From assembly GCA_016745315.1 (NCBI GenBank), contig CP066886.1:2201501-2265500 (forward strand): a stretch of 64,000 bases of DNA, given 5' to 3'. The DNA comes from Arthrospira sp. PCC 9108 (GTDB lineage: Bacteria; Cyanobacteriota; Cyanobacteriia; Cyanobacteriales; Microcoleaceae). This document shows, in pieces, positions 48,118 to 57,734 of the stretch. A program made the translations under genes and the position numbers. Under the pieces are notes generated by a model, which made no database searches, had not been told where the DNA came from, and saw only the letters and a list, made by a program, of their open reading frames with translations. Position 1 is the stretch's first letter. Every line of letters begins with the position of its first letter.

Positions 48118-48828
48118 ATGCGAAAGGTTCTGATTACGGGTGCGGCTGGACAAATTGGCCGATCGCTTCGAGAATTGTTAGCTGGCTGTTATCAATTCCG
48201 ATGTTTGGATCTTAAACCGATTTCTGATGCTGATGAGGTCATCATAGCGGATATTGCTGATTTTGAGGCGGTCTCCCAGGCTATGGAGGGGGTTGATGGG
48301 GTAATTCATCTGGCGAGTAACCCAGACGTACAACAGCCTTGGGAAGATGTCTATCAGGGGGGAATTGCGGGAACTTATAATGTGTTTGAGGCGGCGAGAC
48401 GAGTGGGGATAAAGCAGTTAATTTATGCTAGTAGTAATCATGTTTCCGGGTGGCGAGAAGTGATTGGGGAGTCGGATATCACCCCGGAAATGGTGGTGAG
48501 ACCTGATTCTTTATATGGGGTTGGTAAGGCTTTTGGGGAGGCGTTGGCGCAGTTTTTTGTAGACCAATATGGGATGTCGATTATTTGCTTGCGGATTGGT
48601 TCGTTTTTGCCATATCCTAATAGCGATCGCAGTTGGAAAACTTGGTGTAGTCCCAGAGATTTGGCGCAATTGGTGCAAAAATCCCTAGATCATCAAGATT
48701 TGGGTTTTCAGATTTTTTATGGGGTTTCTAACAATACTAATCGGATTTGGGACATTGAAAATGCCCGCCAATTAATCGACTATCAGCCCCAAGACAATGC
48801 CGAATTAAACAGGAATACTAACTCCTAA
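48118..48828 (+). CDS. NAD-dependent epimerase/dehydratase, uronate-dehydrogenase-like
   Basis: From ATG 48118 the protein has 236 residues; an in-frame TTG at 48106 is less likely because the first beta strand starts right at KVLITGAAGQIG, whose GxxGxxG loop binds NAD(P). An extended SDR fold follows, with YASSNHVSGW and the catalytic YGVGK pair. NHVSG and the C-terminal YGVSNNTNRIWDIENARQLIDYQPQD are characteristic of uronate dehydrogenase-type enzymes, which oxidise hexuronates. Length is slightly below the usual 265. Purine-rich AAGGGA directly precedes the ATG. The PsiE-like gene follows after 28 bases. Confidence 0.8.
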   Translation: MRKVLITGAAGQIGRSLRELLAGCYQFRCLDLKPISDADEVIIADIADFEAVSQAMEGVDGVIHLASNPDVQQPWEDVYQGGIAGTYNVFEAARRVGIKQLIYASSNHVSGWREVIGESDITPEMVVRPDSLYGVGKAFGEALAQFFVDQYGMSIICLRIGSFLPYPNSDRSWKTWCSPRDLAQLVQKSLDHQDLGFQIFYGVSNNTNRIWDIENARQLIDYQPQDNAELNRNTNS

Positions 48829-48856
48829 ATTTCCCCATTATATCAGAAATTAATCA

Positions 48857-49387
48857 ATGTTTAAAAAAAGGTTTCTCAGATTTTTAAATCAGTTTAAAGA
48901 CGAGAATTTTTTAGGGATGATTCACTGGGTAGAGAATTGCGTCTCTAAAATTTTGTCGGTGGCTTTAATTTTGGTGATCATCGTTTCTCTGGTTGATTTG
49001 ATTCGGGTGTTGTTGACGGATTTATTTACCTCCAAACCAACCGGGTTTTTTGATGCCACTTTAATCGAGATTTTTGGGCTATTCTTGAATATTTTAATTG
49101 CTTTGGAGTTGTTGGAAAATATCACGGCTTATTTAAAAAAGCATATTGTTCAAGTTGAGTTAGTCGTGGTGACAGCTTTAATTGCTGTCTCCCGAAAGAT
49201 TATCATTTTTGACACCAATAAATATCAAAAAATAGATGTGGTGGCTTTGGCAGGTGCGAGTTTAGCTTTGGCTGCGAGTTATTGGTTAATTCGGACTATG
49301 AATGAAGATATTGCCATCAAAAATAAAAGGTTTAACAAGTCTCGAAAATCTCGCCCCGATGATGAGGAAGACCAGGAACATGATTAA
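48857..49387 (+). CDS. PsiE-like membrane protein
   Basis: The 176-residue protein has four predicted membrane helices (about 32-52, 68-88, 101-118 and 126-146) and hydrophilic ends. The central FDATLIEIFGLFLNILIALELLENI and VVTALIAVSRKIII segments match the phosphate-starvation-inducible PsiE family, whose biochemical role is not known. The C-terminus is rich in Lys/Arg and then Asp/Glu. It follows the epimerase closely on the same strand and may share its transcript. Confidence 0.78.
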   Translation: MFKKRFLRFLNQFKDENFLGMIHWVENCVSKILSVALILVIIVSLVDLIRVLLTDLFTSKPTGFFDATLIEIFGLFLNILIALELLENITAYLKKHIVQVELVVVTALIAVSRKIIIFDTNKYQKIDVVALAGASLALAASYWLIRTMNEDIAIKNKRFNKSRKSRPDDEEDQEHD

Positions 49388-49445
49388 CATTAATTTAATC
49401 GAAATTCGACAGTTGGTTAAAATTCAGTAACCATCCATTTTTATA

Positions 49446-49467
49446 TATCTTAATATCTGTTAAGATA
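49446..49467. promoter_or_regulatory. Perfect AT-rich palindrome upstream of the signalling cluster
   Basis: TATCTTAA, a 6-base spacer and TTAAGATA form a perfect 8-bp inverted repeat 146 bases before the solute-binding protein start and 59 bases after the PsiE-like stop. It could be an operator or a weak terminator. A second, looser pair (GTATCCA and TGGATAC) lies between it and the gene. Confidence 0.35.
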
Positions 49468-49612
49468 ACTTCACTAAATAATTAGGGATAATCCCCAGCA
49501 GCTATCGTATCCAGTCAACTGATCAAATGTTGATAATCTTAATAGATTCCGTGGTAAAATTGGATACAGTTATGAGATAAGTTTCCACAATAGTTGTAGG
49601 TAGTATTTTACC

Positions 49613-50989
49613 ATGCAAACACGCCAAGAATTTATTAAGTATGGTCTCCTATTCTTATTATCATTAGGGGTAGTGACCTGTAACACCTCCCCATCGTCTG
49701 TGGGTTCTGGTGCTAGGGATAGGACATTTAGGGTTTGGTGGCAACAGGGGTTTTATCCAGAAGAAACTCAAGAAATCGAGAGATTAGTAAGGGAGTGGGA
49801 AAATGAGACCGGAAATCGGGTAGAATTGACGTTCTACAGTGATGGAGATATGCTGACAGAAACCCAGAATGCGATCGCTGCAGTTAATCTTCCCGACCTG
49901 TTGTTTAGCACGGGCAAAGTCGAAACCTTAATACCTAGTTTAGCGTGGGATAATCAACTGGTTGATCTATCCGATATAATTAATCCTCTGCGAAGCATTT
50001 ACGATCCGCAAGCCCTAGAATCGGTAGCATACAAAAACGCCGAAACTGGACAAACCGGAAAATATGCAGCCCCCCTCAGCCAGCAAACTATTCATATTCA
50101 CTACTGGAAACCCCTAGTAGCACAAGCGGGATTTAGTAGCGATCGCATTCCTCAAGACTGGGAGGGATTTTGGCAATTTTGGAAAGACATTCAAGACGAA
50201 TTACGTTCCCAGGGTCAGCAAAATATCTATGCCTTTGGTTTCCCCATGTCCCCCGCCGCCAGTGATACCTACTTCACCTTTGAGCAATTTTTAACAGCCC
50301 ACAATGTACAATTAATTAGCCCCACAGGAAAACTGCAAGTTAGGGAACCCCGGGTGCGTCAAGGCTTGATTAACGCCCTGACCGAATACACCAACCTTTA
50401 TAAAGATGGCTATGTTCCCCCTAGTGCCATCGACTGGGCAAATCCTGATAATAACATCTCTTTCCTGAGTCGAAATTCAATTTTAACCGCTAATCCATCC
50501 CTATCAATTCCCGGTTCCCAGCGTCAGGATACCCAGACCTATTTTCAAGATTTAGTCACCATAGACTGGCCCAACACACTAAATGGCGATCGCCTTAATT
50601 CCGTTTCCAGTGTCAAAATGGTTGTTATATTTAAAGAGTCCCCCAATCACGAACAAGCCAAAAGTCTACTATCCTATCTAATTCAACCAGAGAACTTAGG
50701 TTCCTATCTTCAGGGTGCCCAAGGACGCTATTTTCCGGTAATGCCAAAACTATTAGAAGATCCATTTTGGACAAATCCCGAAGATCCGCATATTTCAGCG
50801 TCTGTTCAGCAATATCAGCAAGCTAGGCCATTTGCACAATCATTTAATCCGGCTTATTCTCAAGTGCTATCGGATAATATTTGGGGTCAGGTTATCCGTG
50901 CTATTGTAGCTGATGGTATCTCACCAGAACAGGCAGCGGATCGGGCGATCGCTGAAATTGAGGCTATTTTCACCAAGTGGGAGCAATAA
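49613..50989 (+). CDS. Family 1 extracellular solute-binding lipoprotein
   Basis: The 458-residue protein starts with a basic N-terminus, a hydrophobic segment (10-21) and a lipobox-like VVTC with Cys23, so it is probably a lipoprotein on the outer face of the cytoplasmic membrane. RTFRVWWQQGFYPEETQEIERLVREWENETGN and ALTEYTNLYKDGYVPP match family 1 (MalE/UgpB-like) sugar-binding proteins. No ABC permease or ATPase is encoded nearby. Instead the hybrid histidine kinase gene begins 54 bases downstream, so it may present its ligand to that sensor rather than feed a transporter. That role is inference. Confidence 0.85.
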   Translation: MQTRQEFIKYGLLFLLSLGVVTCNTSPSSVGSGARDRTFRVWWQQGFYPEETQEIERLVREWENETGNRVELTFYSDGDMLTETQNAIAAVNLPDLLFSTGKVETLIPSLAWDNQLVDLSDIINPLRSIYDPQALESVAYKNAETGQTGKYAAPLSQQTIHIHYWKPLVAQAGFSSDRIPQDWEGFWQFWKDIQDELRSQGQQNIYAFGFPMSPAASDTYFTFEQFLTAHNVQLISPTGKLQVREPRVRQGLINALTEYTNLYKDGYVPPSAIDWANPDNNISFLSRNSILTANPSLSIPGSQRQDTQTYFQDLVTIDWPNTLNGDRLNSVSSVKMVVIFKESPNHEQAKSLLSYLIQPENLGSYLQGAQGRYFPVMPKLLEDPFWTNPEDPHISASVQQYQQARPFAQSFNPAYSQVLSDNIWGQVIRAIVADGISPEQAADRAIAEIEAIFTKWEQ

Positions 50990-51043
50990 TAGTCCACAGC
51001 CCACCATGCTAACCCAAATCAGGTTATAGCGAGAGGTAAACAG

Positions 51044-54000
51044 ATGAAACTCCTCAATCAAAGCCTACTGTCAAAATTGGTGGGTTACTTTTTCTTACTG
51101 TCCGGTGTCACCGTTGGGCTGGTTAGCTTTACTGTTAACATTCGCGCGCGGGAGTCCCTGCAACAATCAGTTTTTGAGAGATTGCAGGTAGCTACTTCCC
51201 TCAAAGCCCATCAGGTCAACAAATGGGCAGAAACTCAACGGCGAGAAACCCTAGCCACCGCTAGTAACTTAACCGTCAGGACTCAAGCCGCAATTCTGGT
51301 AGACCCCAACGCCACAGAAGCCCAAAAATCTCAAGCTCAAGAGATAATCAACCAAGAATTAACTCAAATCCTCGCCCTCAAGCCCGAAATTGATCGCATT
51401 TCTCTACTGACCACCGCTGGAATTATCATCTATTCTACTGACCCCACCACTATCGGAAACTATCAACCGCTAGGCAATACTACCACCTATTTTGAAAGTA
51501 TAGAGTCAGGCGATCGAGTCCGTCCTAATTTTTACACCTCCACCAAAACTGGGCGACCCATGGTCACCCTAGCCTCCCCGGTTTTTAGTCCTAGGTCTTC
51601 CACTAGCGCCACCCTGGATATACCAGAGTCAGATAATATCATTGCTATTCAAACCCTGTTGGCTAACGGAGGCTTTTATAATGGTTCCATTGACAATATA
51701 TGGGGCGTGGAAACCGAAACAGCCATCCAAGACGCTCAAAATGCCTATGGACTGCCAGTAACTGGACAACCCGATCGCGCCACCCTCCAACAATTAGTGC
51801 AATCAACCAACAATATTAATTTAACCCCAGAAAATCAACGTATAGCTGTCATTGCCATAGATTTAAACCTGAATAGTATCGATGAAATTATCCGAAAAAG
51901 GGCGGGTTTGGGAAACAGTGGCGAAACTTATTTAGTCGGTCGTTTAGAAAGCCAAAGCGCTTTGATTTCTAGTCACCAAATCGGAGAAGAAAAACTGATC
52001 CAAGCTGTTAGCAGTCCCGGAATTGATGCAGCTTTGCGGGGAGAAACCGGAGAGGGTATTTATCGCAATTATGATGGTATTCCCGTGATTGGGGTATATA
52101 CCTGGTTGGAAGAGCAAAATTTGGCTTTGATTGCCGAAATGGAACAAAAAGAAGCCTTTGCTCCCGCTAATCGCCTCGCTAAAGATATCTTGTTGCTAGG
52201 GTTGACTTCTATCAGTTTACTGTTGATTGCTGTATATCTGTTAACTCGCAAAATTACTCAACCTATTCTGGCAATTACTGAGACTGCTTTAAAGGTTTCT
52301 GATGGCAATTTTGACTGTCAAGCACCCGTTTTAACTCAAGACGAAATTGGGATTTTGGCTCGGACTTTTAATCAGATGATTACTGACATTAAAGAGTTTA
52401 ATCAACAGTTATCTGATGCTAATAAATATTTAGAAGAGAGGGTGAAAATGGCTACCGTTGAACTTCAGGAAACTTTGGCTAATCTGACTTCAATTATTGA
52501 CCACATTGCTGATGGATTGTTAGTTACTGATGCTGAAGGTAAAATTACTCGCACTAATCCGGCTTTGGCTAATTTGTTTGCTTTGGGAGATTTAGATATA
52601 CGGGGTAAATTGTGCAGCGAAGCCTTTAGTGGGGATGTGCTGAATTTGCTTTTGCAGTCTAAGGCTCAACCTCTGGATGCTTTCCAAGGGGAAGTCAAAT
52701 TAGAAGGCGATCGCATTGGTCAAGCCGTCGCTAAGGGTGTACTTAAACAGGTATCTTCCCCATCAGGTTCAGAAGAATTAATATATATTGGTTCAGTGGT
52801 ATTATTTAGGGATATTACCGCTGAAAAAGAAATAGATCGGATGAAAACTGATTTTATCTCCACCGTATCCCACGAATTAAGAACACCTTTAACCTCTGTT
52901 TTGGGGTTTGCTAAATTGATTCAGAAAAAACTGGATGATGTGATTTTACCCTTCATTAAAACTGATGACACAAAAATCAATAGAGCCGTTAATCAAGTCG
53001 CTAGTAATGTAGATATTATTGTTTCAGAAGGCATACGATTAACCAATCTAATTAATGATGTGCTTGATATTGCCAAAATGGAAGCTGGTAAGACCGAATG
53101 GCATATAGAACCCTTATCTATCAAAACCGTAGTAGAACGAGCCATATCTGCCACTACTTCTTTATTTAATAACAAGCCAATTAAATTAATTGTAAATATG
53201 CCGGACAATCTCCCCGATATTATGGGAGACAATGATAAATTAATGCAGGTTTTTATTAACTTAATTTCTAATGCTGTAAAATTCACAGAAACAGGCAATG
53301 TAACATTAAAATTAATGGCGGTCAAGTCCGCGATTAAAGTGTCCGTAAAAGACACAGGTTGTGGTATTGATGCTGCTGATAGAGAACAGGTTTTCGAGAA
53401 GTTTAAACAGGTAGGTAATACCCTAACTAATAAACCGCAAGGAACTGGTTTAGGCTTGCCAATTTGCCAAGAAATTATCCAGCATCACGGCGGGTCGATT
53501 TGGGTAGAAAGTCAGGTGGGAGTGGGTAGTACCTTCTATTTTACCTTGCCTTTACCTGATGACCAAGATATCCAAAACGCTGTTAAAACTCTTGATTTGC
53601 AATCTTTAATTAATCACCTAACTAATGAAAAACATCAGGATAATCAGTCCATAGGAGAACATAAAAAGACTATTTTAATCGTGGATGATGACCCAAGTAT
53701 TAGAGAGTTATTGCGTCAAGAATTAGATGCGGAAGGCTATAATGTCCGCTTGGCGAAAGATGGTCGAGAAGCCATTAGTCAAATTAAACAAAATCCACCA
53801 GATTTAGTAATTCTTGATATTATTATGCCGGAGATTAATGGTTTTGATGTGGCGGCTATTTTAAAACATGACCCGGAAACTCAGCATATTCCTATTTTGG
53901 TTGTCTCCGCTGATGACTCAGTTAGTCGTGGCTATCAGGTAGGGGTTGATAAATACCTAACTAAGCCAGTGGCTCAAGAAACTTTATTACAAGAAGTTAA

Positions 54001-54292
54001 ATCTTTGTTTGCTCGTGGAGAGTCTCCTAAACGGGTGTTAATTGTCGATCGCGATATTTCCACCCTTGAGATTTTAAATGAAGTCCTAAAAACTCAAGGT
54101 TATATTGTATCTCAGACTCAAACACAGGAAGAGTTTTTACCTCAAATTCGAGCCATAAAACCAGATTTGGTGATTGCTAATGCTGAATTTTCCAAAAAGT
54201 ATAATTTGGTTAGTAGTTTGAAGTTTGAAAAAGAACTAGCTAATATATTTCTATTTTTGTTAGAAGACTCCTGTGGCAACCATGAAGATTAA
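51044..54292 (+). CDS. Hybrid histidine kinase with peptidoglycan-binding-like insert in its sensor, HAMP, PAS and two receivers
   Basis: The start at 51044 has GAGAGGT about 7 bases upstream. The 1082-residue protein has a membrane helix (about 11-33), a Cache-like extracytoplasmic region (about 40-375) interrupted near 192-255 by a PG_binding_1-like fold (AIQTLLANGGFYNGSID...FGxL-like end), a second helix (about 378-400), HAMP, PAS, HisKA with His610 (SHELRTPL), a HATPase domain (NAVKFTETG, GTGLGLPIC), a receiver with Asp925 (LVILDIIMP), and a second receiver where the acceptor site reads LVIANAEF, so Asp seems lost. It should autophosphorylate and pass phosphate to its own receiver or to the receiver protein downstream. 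Confidence 0.92.
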   Translation: MKLLNQSLLSKLVGYFFLLSGVTVGLVSFTVNIRARESLQQSVFERLQVATSLKAHQVNKWAETQRRETLATASNLTVRTQAAILVDPNATEAQKSQAQEIINQELTQILALKPEIDRISLLTTAGIIIYSTDPTTIGNYQPLGNTTTYFESIESGDRVRPNFYTSTKTGRPMVTLASPVFSPRSSTSATLDIPESDNIIAIQTLLANGGFYNGSIDNIWGVETETAIQDAQNAYGLPVTGQPDRATLQQLVQSTNNINLTPENQRIAVIAIDLNLNSIDEIIRKRAGLGNSGETYLVGRLESQSALISSHQIGEEKLIQAVSSPGIDAALRGETGEGIYRNYDGIPVIGVYTWLEEQNLALIAEMEQKEAFAPANRLAKDILLLGLTSISLLLIAVYLLTRKITQPILAITETALKVSDGNFDCQAPVLTQDEIGILARTFNQMITDIKEFNQQLSDANKYLEERVKMATVELQETLANLTSIIDHIADGLLVTDAEGKITRTNPALANLFALGDLDIRGKLCSEAFSGDVLNLLLQSKAQPLDAFQGEVKLEGDRIGQAVAKGVLKQVSSPSGSEELIYIGSVVLFRDITAEKEIDRMKTDFISTVSHELRTPLTSVLGFAKLIQKKLDDVILPFIKTDDTKINRAVNQVASNVDIIVSEGIRLTNLINDVLDIAKMEAGKTEWHIEPLSIKTVVERAISATTSLFNNKPIKLIVNMPDNLPDIMGDNDKLMQVFINLISNAVKFTETGNVTLKLMAVKSAIKVSVKDTGCGIDAADREQVFEKFKQVGNTLTNKPQGTGLGLPICQEIIQHHGGSIWVESQVGVGSTFYFTLPLPDDQDIQNAVKTLDLQSLINHLTNEKHQDNQSIGEHKKTILIVDDDPSIRELLRQELDAEGYNVRLAKDGREAISQIKQNPPDLVILDIIMPEINGFDVAAILKHDPETQHIPILVVSADDSVSRGYQVGVDKYLTKPVAQETLLQEVKSLFARGESPKRVLIVDRDISTLEILNEVLKTQGYIVSQTQTQEEFLPQIRAIKPDLVIANAEFSKKYNLVSSLKFEKELANIFLFLLEDSCGNHED

Positions 54293-55694
54293 ACTTAAAC
54301 AAATTTTGCGTTTTCCTGAGATTGCCTCAATTATCGATGAAATTCTTAAGTTAAATAGTGGCTCAATTTCTATTTTTGACCACGAGGGTAATTGTCTATT
54401 GGGTGACCTTCAAGCACTCCATACAGAAACTTATCCGATTTTACTTCATAATCAATCTATTGGTTGGGTCGAAGGCGATAAAGAAGCCGCTACAGTGGCT
54501 TCTCTACTGACTTATTTAGTTAATCGAGAATGGGAACGCAAAACTTTGGCTCATGAAACCTTGGAAAGGTATAAGGAAATTAATCTACTTTACCGAATTT
54601 CGGAAAAATTGAGTGCGGTTTTGGATCATAAATCTTTGGCTTTACTGATTTTACAAGAAGCTATGCAAGCTATTCGAGCTACTGGGGGTTTTGTGATTAA
54701 TTGTCATCAGGATGATGAACAAAATCAACAGTGTGAAATGATTGTAGTTGCTGGGGAATGTTCTCAACTTAGTTATCCCTTATCCGAGAAAATTTCCGAG
54801 GCTATTTTTGATTTTTTACAGCCGGAAATTATCAATAATCTCGCCTATGATTTTCGCTTGGCGTTCATGGCTTCCCAAATATCGGCTCTTTTGTTTTCGC
54901 CTCTCAAACATCAAAACCGGATTATCGGTTTTATTGTGCTATTTAGCACTAAACCTGTCTCCTATAACGCTAGTGATTTAAAATTATTGACAGCGATCGC
55001 ATCTCAGGCTGCTAATGCTATTGAAAATATCCGATTTCATGAATATCGATTGCAAGAAGAACGCATTAAAAGTAACTTGGAAAGATATATGTCACCTCAG
55101 TTAGTCCAGGCTGTGATTAACTCCAAAGATGAAAATTTGCTGAAAAACTGCCGCAAAAATTTAGTTATTTTATTTGCTGATATCCGTGATTTTACCACCA
55201 AGTGCGAAGAATTGCCACCGGAAAAAATTGTCGAATATTTGAATATTTATTTTGAAGAGATGGTTAATGTCATTTTTGAACATGGGGGGACTGTCAATAA
55301 GTTTGTCGGAGATATGATCGTTTGTATGTTTGGCGCTCCCGCTAGTTTGACTAATTGTGAACAACGAGCCATAGAAGCCGCCATTGGAATGCAAAATCGC
55401 TTACAACACATCCCTAATCATTGGATTCGAGACAATTTTCATACCGGAATTGGTATTAGTTCCGGTGAGGTAGTGGTCGGGAATATTGGCTCACCCCATC
55501 ATGTTGATTATACGGCGATCGGAGATCAGGTTAATGTGGCCTCTCGGTTACAATCTTTGGCCAAGGGTAGACAAATACTGGTAGGACGTAGTATATATAA
55601 TGCAACACAAAATGATTTCTCTTTTAAAGAGGTGGGTATTGTTAAGCTCAAGGGTAAAAAAAATAAAATAGAAGTCTTTGAAGTGTTATATTGA
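54282..55694 (+). CDS. GAF-domain class III adenylate/guanylate cyclase
   Basis: I choose the ATG at 54282, overlapping the kinase gene by 11 bases; a GTG at 54273 is also possible. The 470-residue protein has an N-terminal segment of about 100 residues, a GAF domain (about 105-255) and a class III cyclase domain (about 290-470). The metal-binding aspartates are Asp300 (FADIRDF) and Asp344 (FVGDM), with Lys340 at the purine-specifying site, which favours ATP and so cAMP. GDQVNVASRL carries the transition-state residues. No membrane helix is present. The overlap with the kinase suggests co-translation and a shared signalling path to cyclic nucleotide output. Confidence 0.92.
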   Translation: MKIKLKQILRFPEIASIIDEILKLNSGSISIFDHEGNCLLGDLQALHTETYPILLHNQSIGWVEGDKEAATVASLLTYLVNREWERKTLAHETLERYKEINLLYRISEKLSAVLDHKSLALLILQEAMQAIRATGGFVINCHQDDEQNQQCEMIVVAGECSQLSYPLSEKISEAIFDFLQPEIINNLAYDFRLAFMASQISALLFSPLKHQNRIIGFIVLFSTKPVSYNASDLKLLTAIASQAANAIENIRFHEYRLQEERIKSNLERYMSPQLVQAVINSKDENLLKNCRKNLVILFADIRDFTTKCEELPPEKIVEYLNIYFEEMVNVIFEHGGTVNKFVGDMIVCMFGAPASLTNCEQRAIEAAIGMQNRLQHIPNHWIRDNFHTGIGISSGEVVVGNIGSPHHVDYTAIGDQVNVASRLQSLAKGRQILVGRSIYNATQNDFSFKEVGIVKLKGKKNKIEVFEVLY

Positions 55695-55713
55695 ATGGTT
55701 TAGGGGAAAGCTG

Positions 55714-56094
55714 ATGTCACTAAGTATTTTAATTGTAGATGATGAACCTCACATCAGACTCTTGCTTCAACAAACTTTGGAAGAACTAGAAGATGAGGGT
55801 GTGGAGTTATTAATCGCTGATAACGGTGAAGCGGCGATCGCCATTATCAAACAACAAAAGCCGGATTTGATTTTTCTGGATGTGATGATGCCGAAAATGA
55901 ATGGTTTTGATGTCTGTAACGCCGTCAAAAATGAACTGGGATTATCTGATGTTTTTGTGATTATGCTCACTGCTAAAGGTCAGGAATTTGATAAACAACA
56001 GGGTGAAAAGGTGGGAGCCAATTTGTATATGACTAAGCCTTTTGATCCCGATGAAGTCCTAGAAAAGTCCCTGGAAATCCTCGGGATGTCTTAA
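55714..56094 (+). CDS. Single-domain response regulator (CheY-like)
   Basis: The ATG at 55714 has AGGGGAAAG just upstream; an in-frame TTG at 55678 overlaps the cyclase and is less likely. The 126-residue protein is one receiver domain: acidic pair at 10-11 (VDDEP), phosphoacceptor Asp56 (FLDVMMP), Thr at LTAKG and Lys108 (TKPFD). There is no output domain, so it acts by protein contact or as a phosphate shuttle. It is 19 bases after the cyclase stop and completes the cluster. Confidence 0.92.
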   Translation: MSLSILIVDDEPHIRLLLQQTLEELEDEGVELLIADNGEAAIAIIKQQKPDLIFLDVMMPKMNGFDVCNAVKNELGLSDVFVIMLTAKGQEFDKQQGEKVGANLYMTKPFDPDEVLEKSLEILGMS

Positions 56095-56103
56095 CTGCTA
56101 ATC

Positions 56104-56121
56104 AGGCGCATTTTAGCGCCT
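56104..56121. terminator. Short GC-rich hairpin between convergent genes
   Basis: AGGCGC and GCGCCT form a perfect 6-bp stem with an ATTTTA loop, 9 bases past the response-regulator stop. No T-run follows on the plus strand. It lies between two convergent genes. Confidence 0.5.
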
Positions 56122-56158
56122 AACCCCCAACTCAAAAAAATTCGATCCTGACTTCCTC

Positions 56159-57406
56159 TTAACTACCTAAGTTAAGAGTTTGTTTGATTTCATCAATGCA
56201 ATTATCAGGGTTCACAATGGTTAAGCCTCGTAGTGTAGTCAGGTCTCTTGTTTGTTGTGTATCTGCTTGTAATAATACCATCATCGACGATTCTTTCGGT
56301 AATTCTAGAGAATTTCTATGAGCCTCATAGATACTGATAGTGGGGTTATAATTTTTACCTGATTTGCATTCAACCCAGAGAACTTGCTGGTTCACCCAAA
56401 ACAGAAAATCTAACTCAAATACATTTCCATTTGCAAATTCTAGCTTAGGATTGATTAAGCATTGATAGCTGAGGTCATACTCATTAAAGAAATTGGTGAT
56501 TTTTCGGTAAATAAACCTCTCAAACCACATACCATTAAAGAAATTGATAATTGGTCCTTGGGGGTCAACTTTACCGGAAATGGTTTTACTACTTTTATTA
56601 TAGTGATAGGTTGACAGAAAGCTGAGACGACTTAGCCTATTACATAATTGTGTCGATTGCGATATCTCGGCTTGACTACTATTAGATAAGTTGAGATGAA
56701 AAGGACTTTTGCTACAAATACTCTGGACGATCGCCTGATGTAATCTACTTAAATCTTGGTAGTTATTACCAATGATATCAGCTAGTTGATTGAGGACATC
56801 ATCAGAGGAACTGGGTTGATTACTACTGTTAACTGTAATCTCCAGTTGTTGTAGCCAGTTAATTAACTCGGTCGGTTCTTGGCTTGTTTCTACTGGTTTA
56901 GGTGAAGGAATCTTAGGTTCTAATACCTGTAACACCCTTTCTAATTGGGATGAAATTTGAGACAGACGGTTAATTTCGTTTTTGACCGATTCGTGTAACT
57001 GTTCCAAGTCTTGTTTGAGAGGGAGTAAGTCTGAAGCATTGCCGTTTATTTCCGGTGCGGTAAGAGTCCGAGGTGAGTTGACTTCTAAGGCGATTACATT
57101 CTCATTCTTCTTCTGCTCAACTTCGACTCGATAAACTAATTTCCAACGACCTTCATTGGTCTTATAGATTTTTATGGAGTTAATACACTGTAAGTTAAAC
57201 TTGCTGGCTTCAACATACTTATAAACAGCATCCCCTACGGTTTTTCCTCCCAGGCGAGAAGATTCTAAAAATAACTTAATATCTCCTTGATCACAGTCAA
57301 ACCTTACCCGAATACCTTTCGATTCTAGTTTGTTTTGAATTAATGTAGCGATCGCATTAATATCTCCCTGTTTGGCTAGGTCTAAAACCGAGAAAGCCGT
57401 ACTCAT
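56159..57406 (-). CDS. PD-(D/E)XK nuclease-domain protein, Card1/DUF1887-like C-terminus
   Basis: The ATG at 57406 (MSTAFSVLDL) has GAGGA 9 bases upstream and is preferred to the TTG at 57442. The 415-residue protein has an N-terminal alpha/beta domain (1-100), a helical, coiled-coil-like middle (about 125-165), and a C-terminal domain with GMWFERF (near 292), ELDFLF (Glu331, Asp333) and VECKSGK (Glu346, Lys348). This is the metal-binding PD-(D/E)XK arrangement and resembles the nuclease of DUF1887/Card1-Can2 proteins, but I see no CARF ligand-binding domain and no CRISPR genes nearby. Nucleic-acid cleavage is inference. Confidence 0.65.
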   Translation of the reverse strand: MSTAFSVLDLAKQGDINAIATLIQNKLESKGIRVRFDCDQGDIKLFLESSRLGGKTVGDAVYKYVEASKFNLQCINSIKIYKTNEGRWKLVYRVEVEQKKNENVIALEVNSPRTLTAPEINGNASDLLPLKQDLEQLHESVKNEINRLSQISSQLERVLQVLEPKIPSPKPVETSQEPTELINWLQQLEITVNSSNQPSSSDDVLNQLADIIGNNYQDLSRLHQAIVQSICSKSPFHLNLSNSSQAEISQSTQLCNRLSRLSFLSTYHYNKSSKTISGKVDPQGPIINFFNGMWFERFIYRKITNFFNEYDLSYQCLINPKLEFANGNVFELDFLFWVNQQVLWVECKSGKNYNPTISIYEAHRNSLELPKESSMMVLLQADTQQTRDLTTLRGLTIVNPDNCIDEIKQTLNLGS

Positions 57407-57734
57407 TCTAAGAGTCCTCGTTAATTGAGCCATTAGCAACAACTGTCTACTGTTGCCAGTAAATTCATTTTAAGCCGCATACTATAAACTAGACAATGTG
57501 GAAATTACGGAAAATTCCCTGGTCAAATCTGCTTATACTCACCTAACCATCCGTACAAATACTGATTTATATTGCTACAGTATTGATAATTAATTATTAG
57601 TCATTGTCGCCAAAACTTAAATATTATTAAAGGTTTGAATTACCTCAATCTCAGCTTTGTTAAGCTAAAATCATCAATAGGAGTCAGAAATTCTCCCAAT
57701 TAGCAAAGATTAATGGCAACCCGGATCAAAAATT

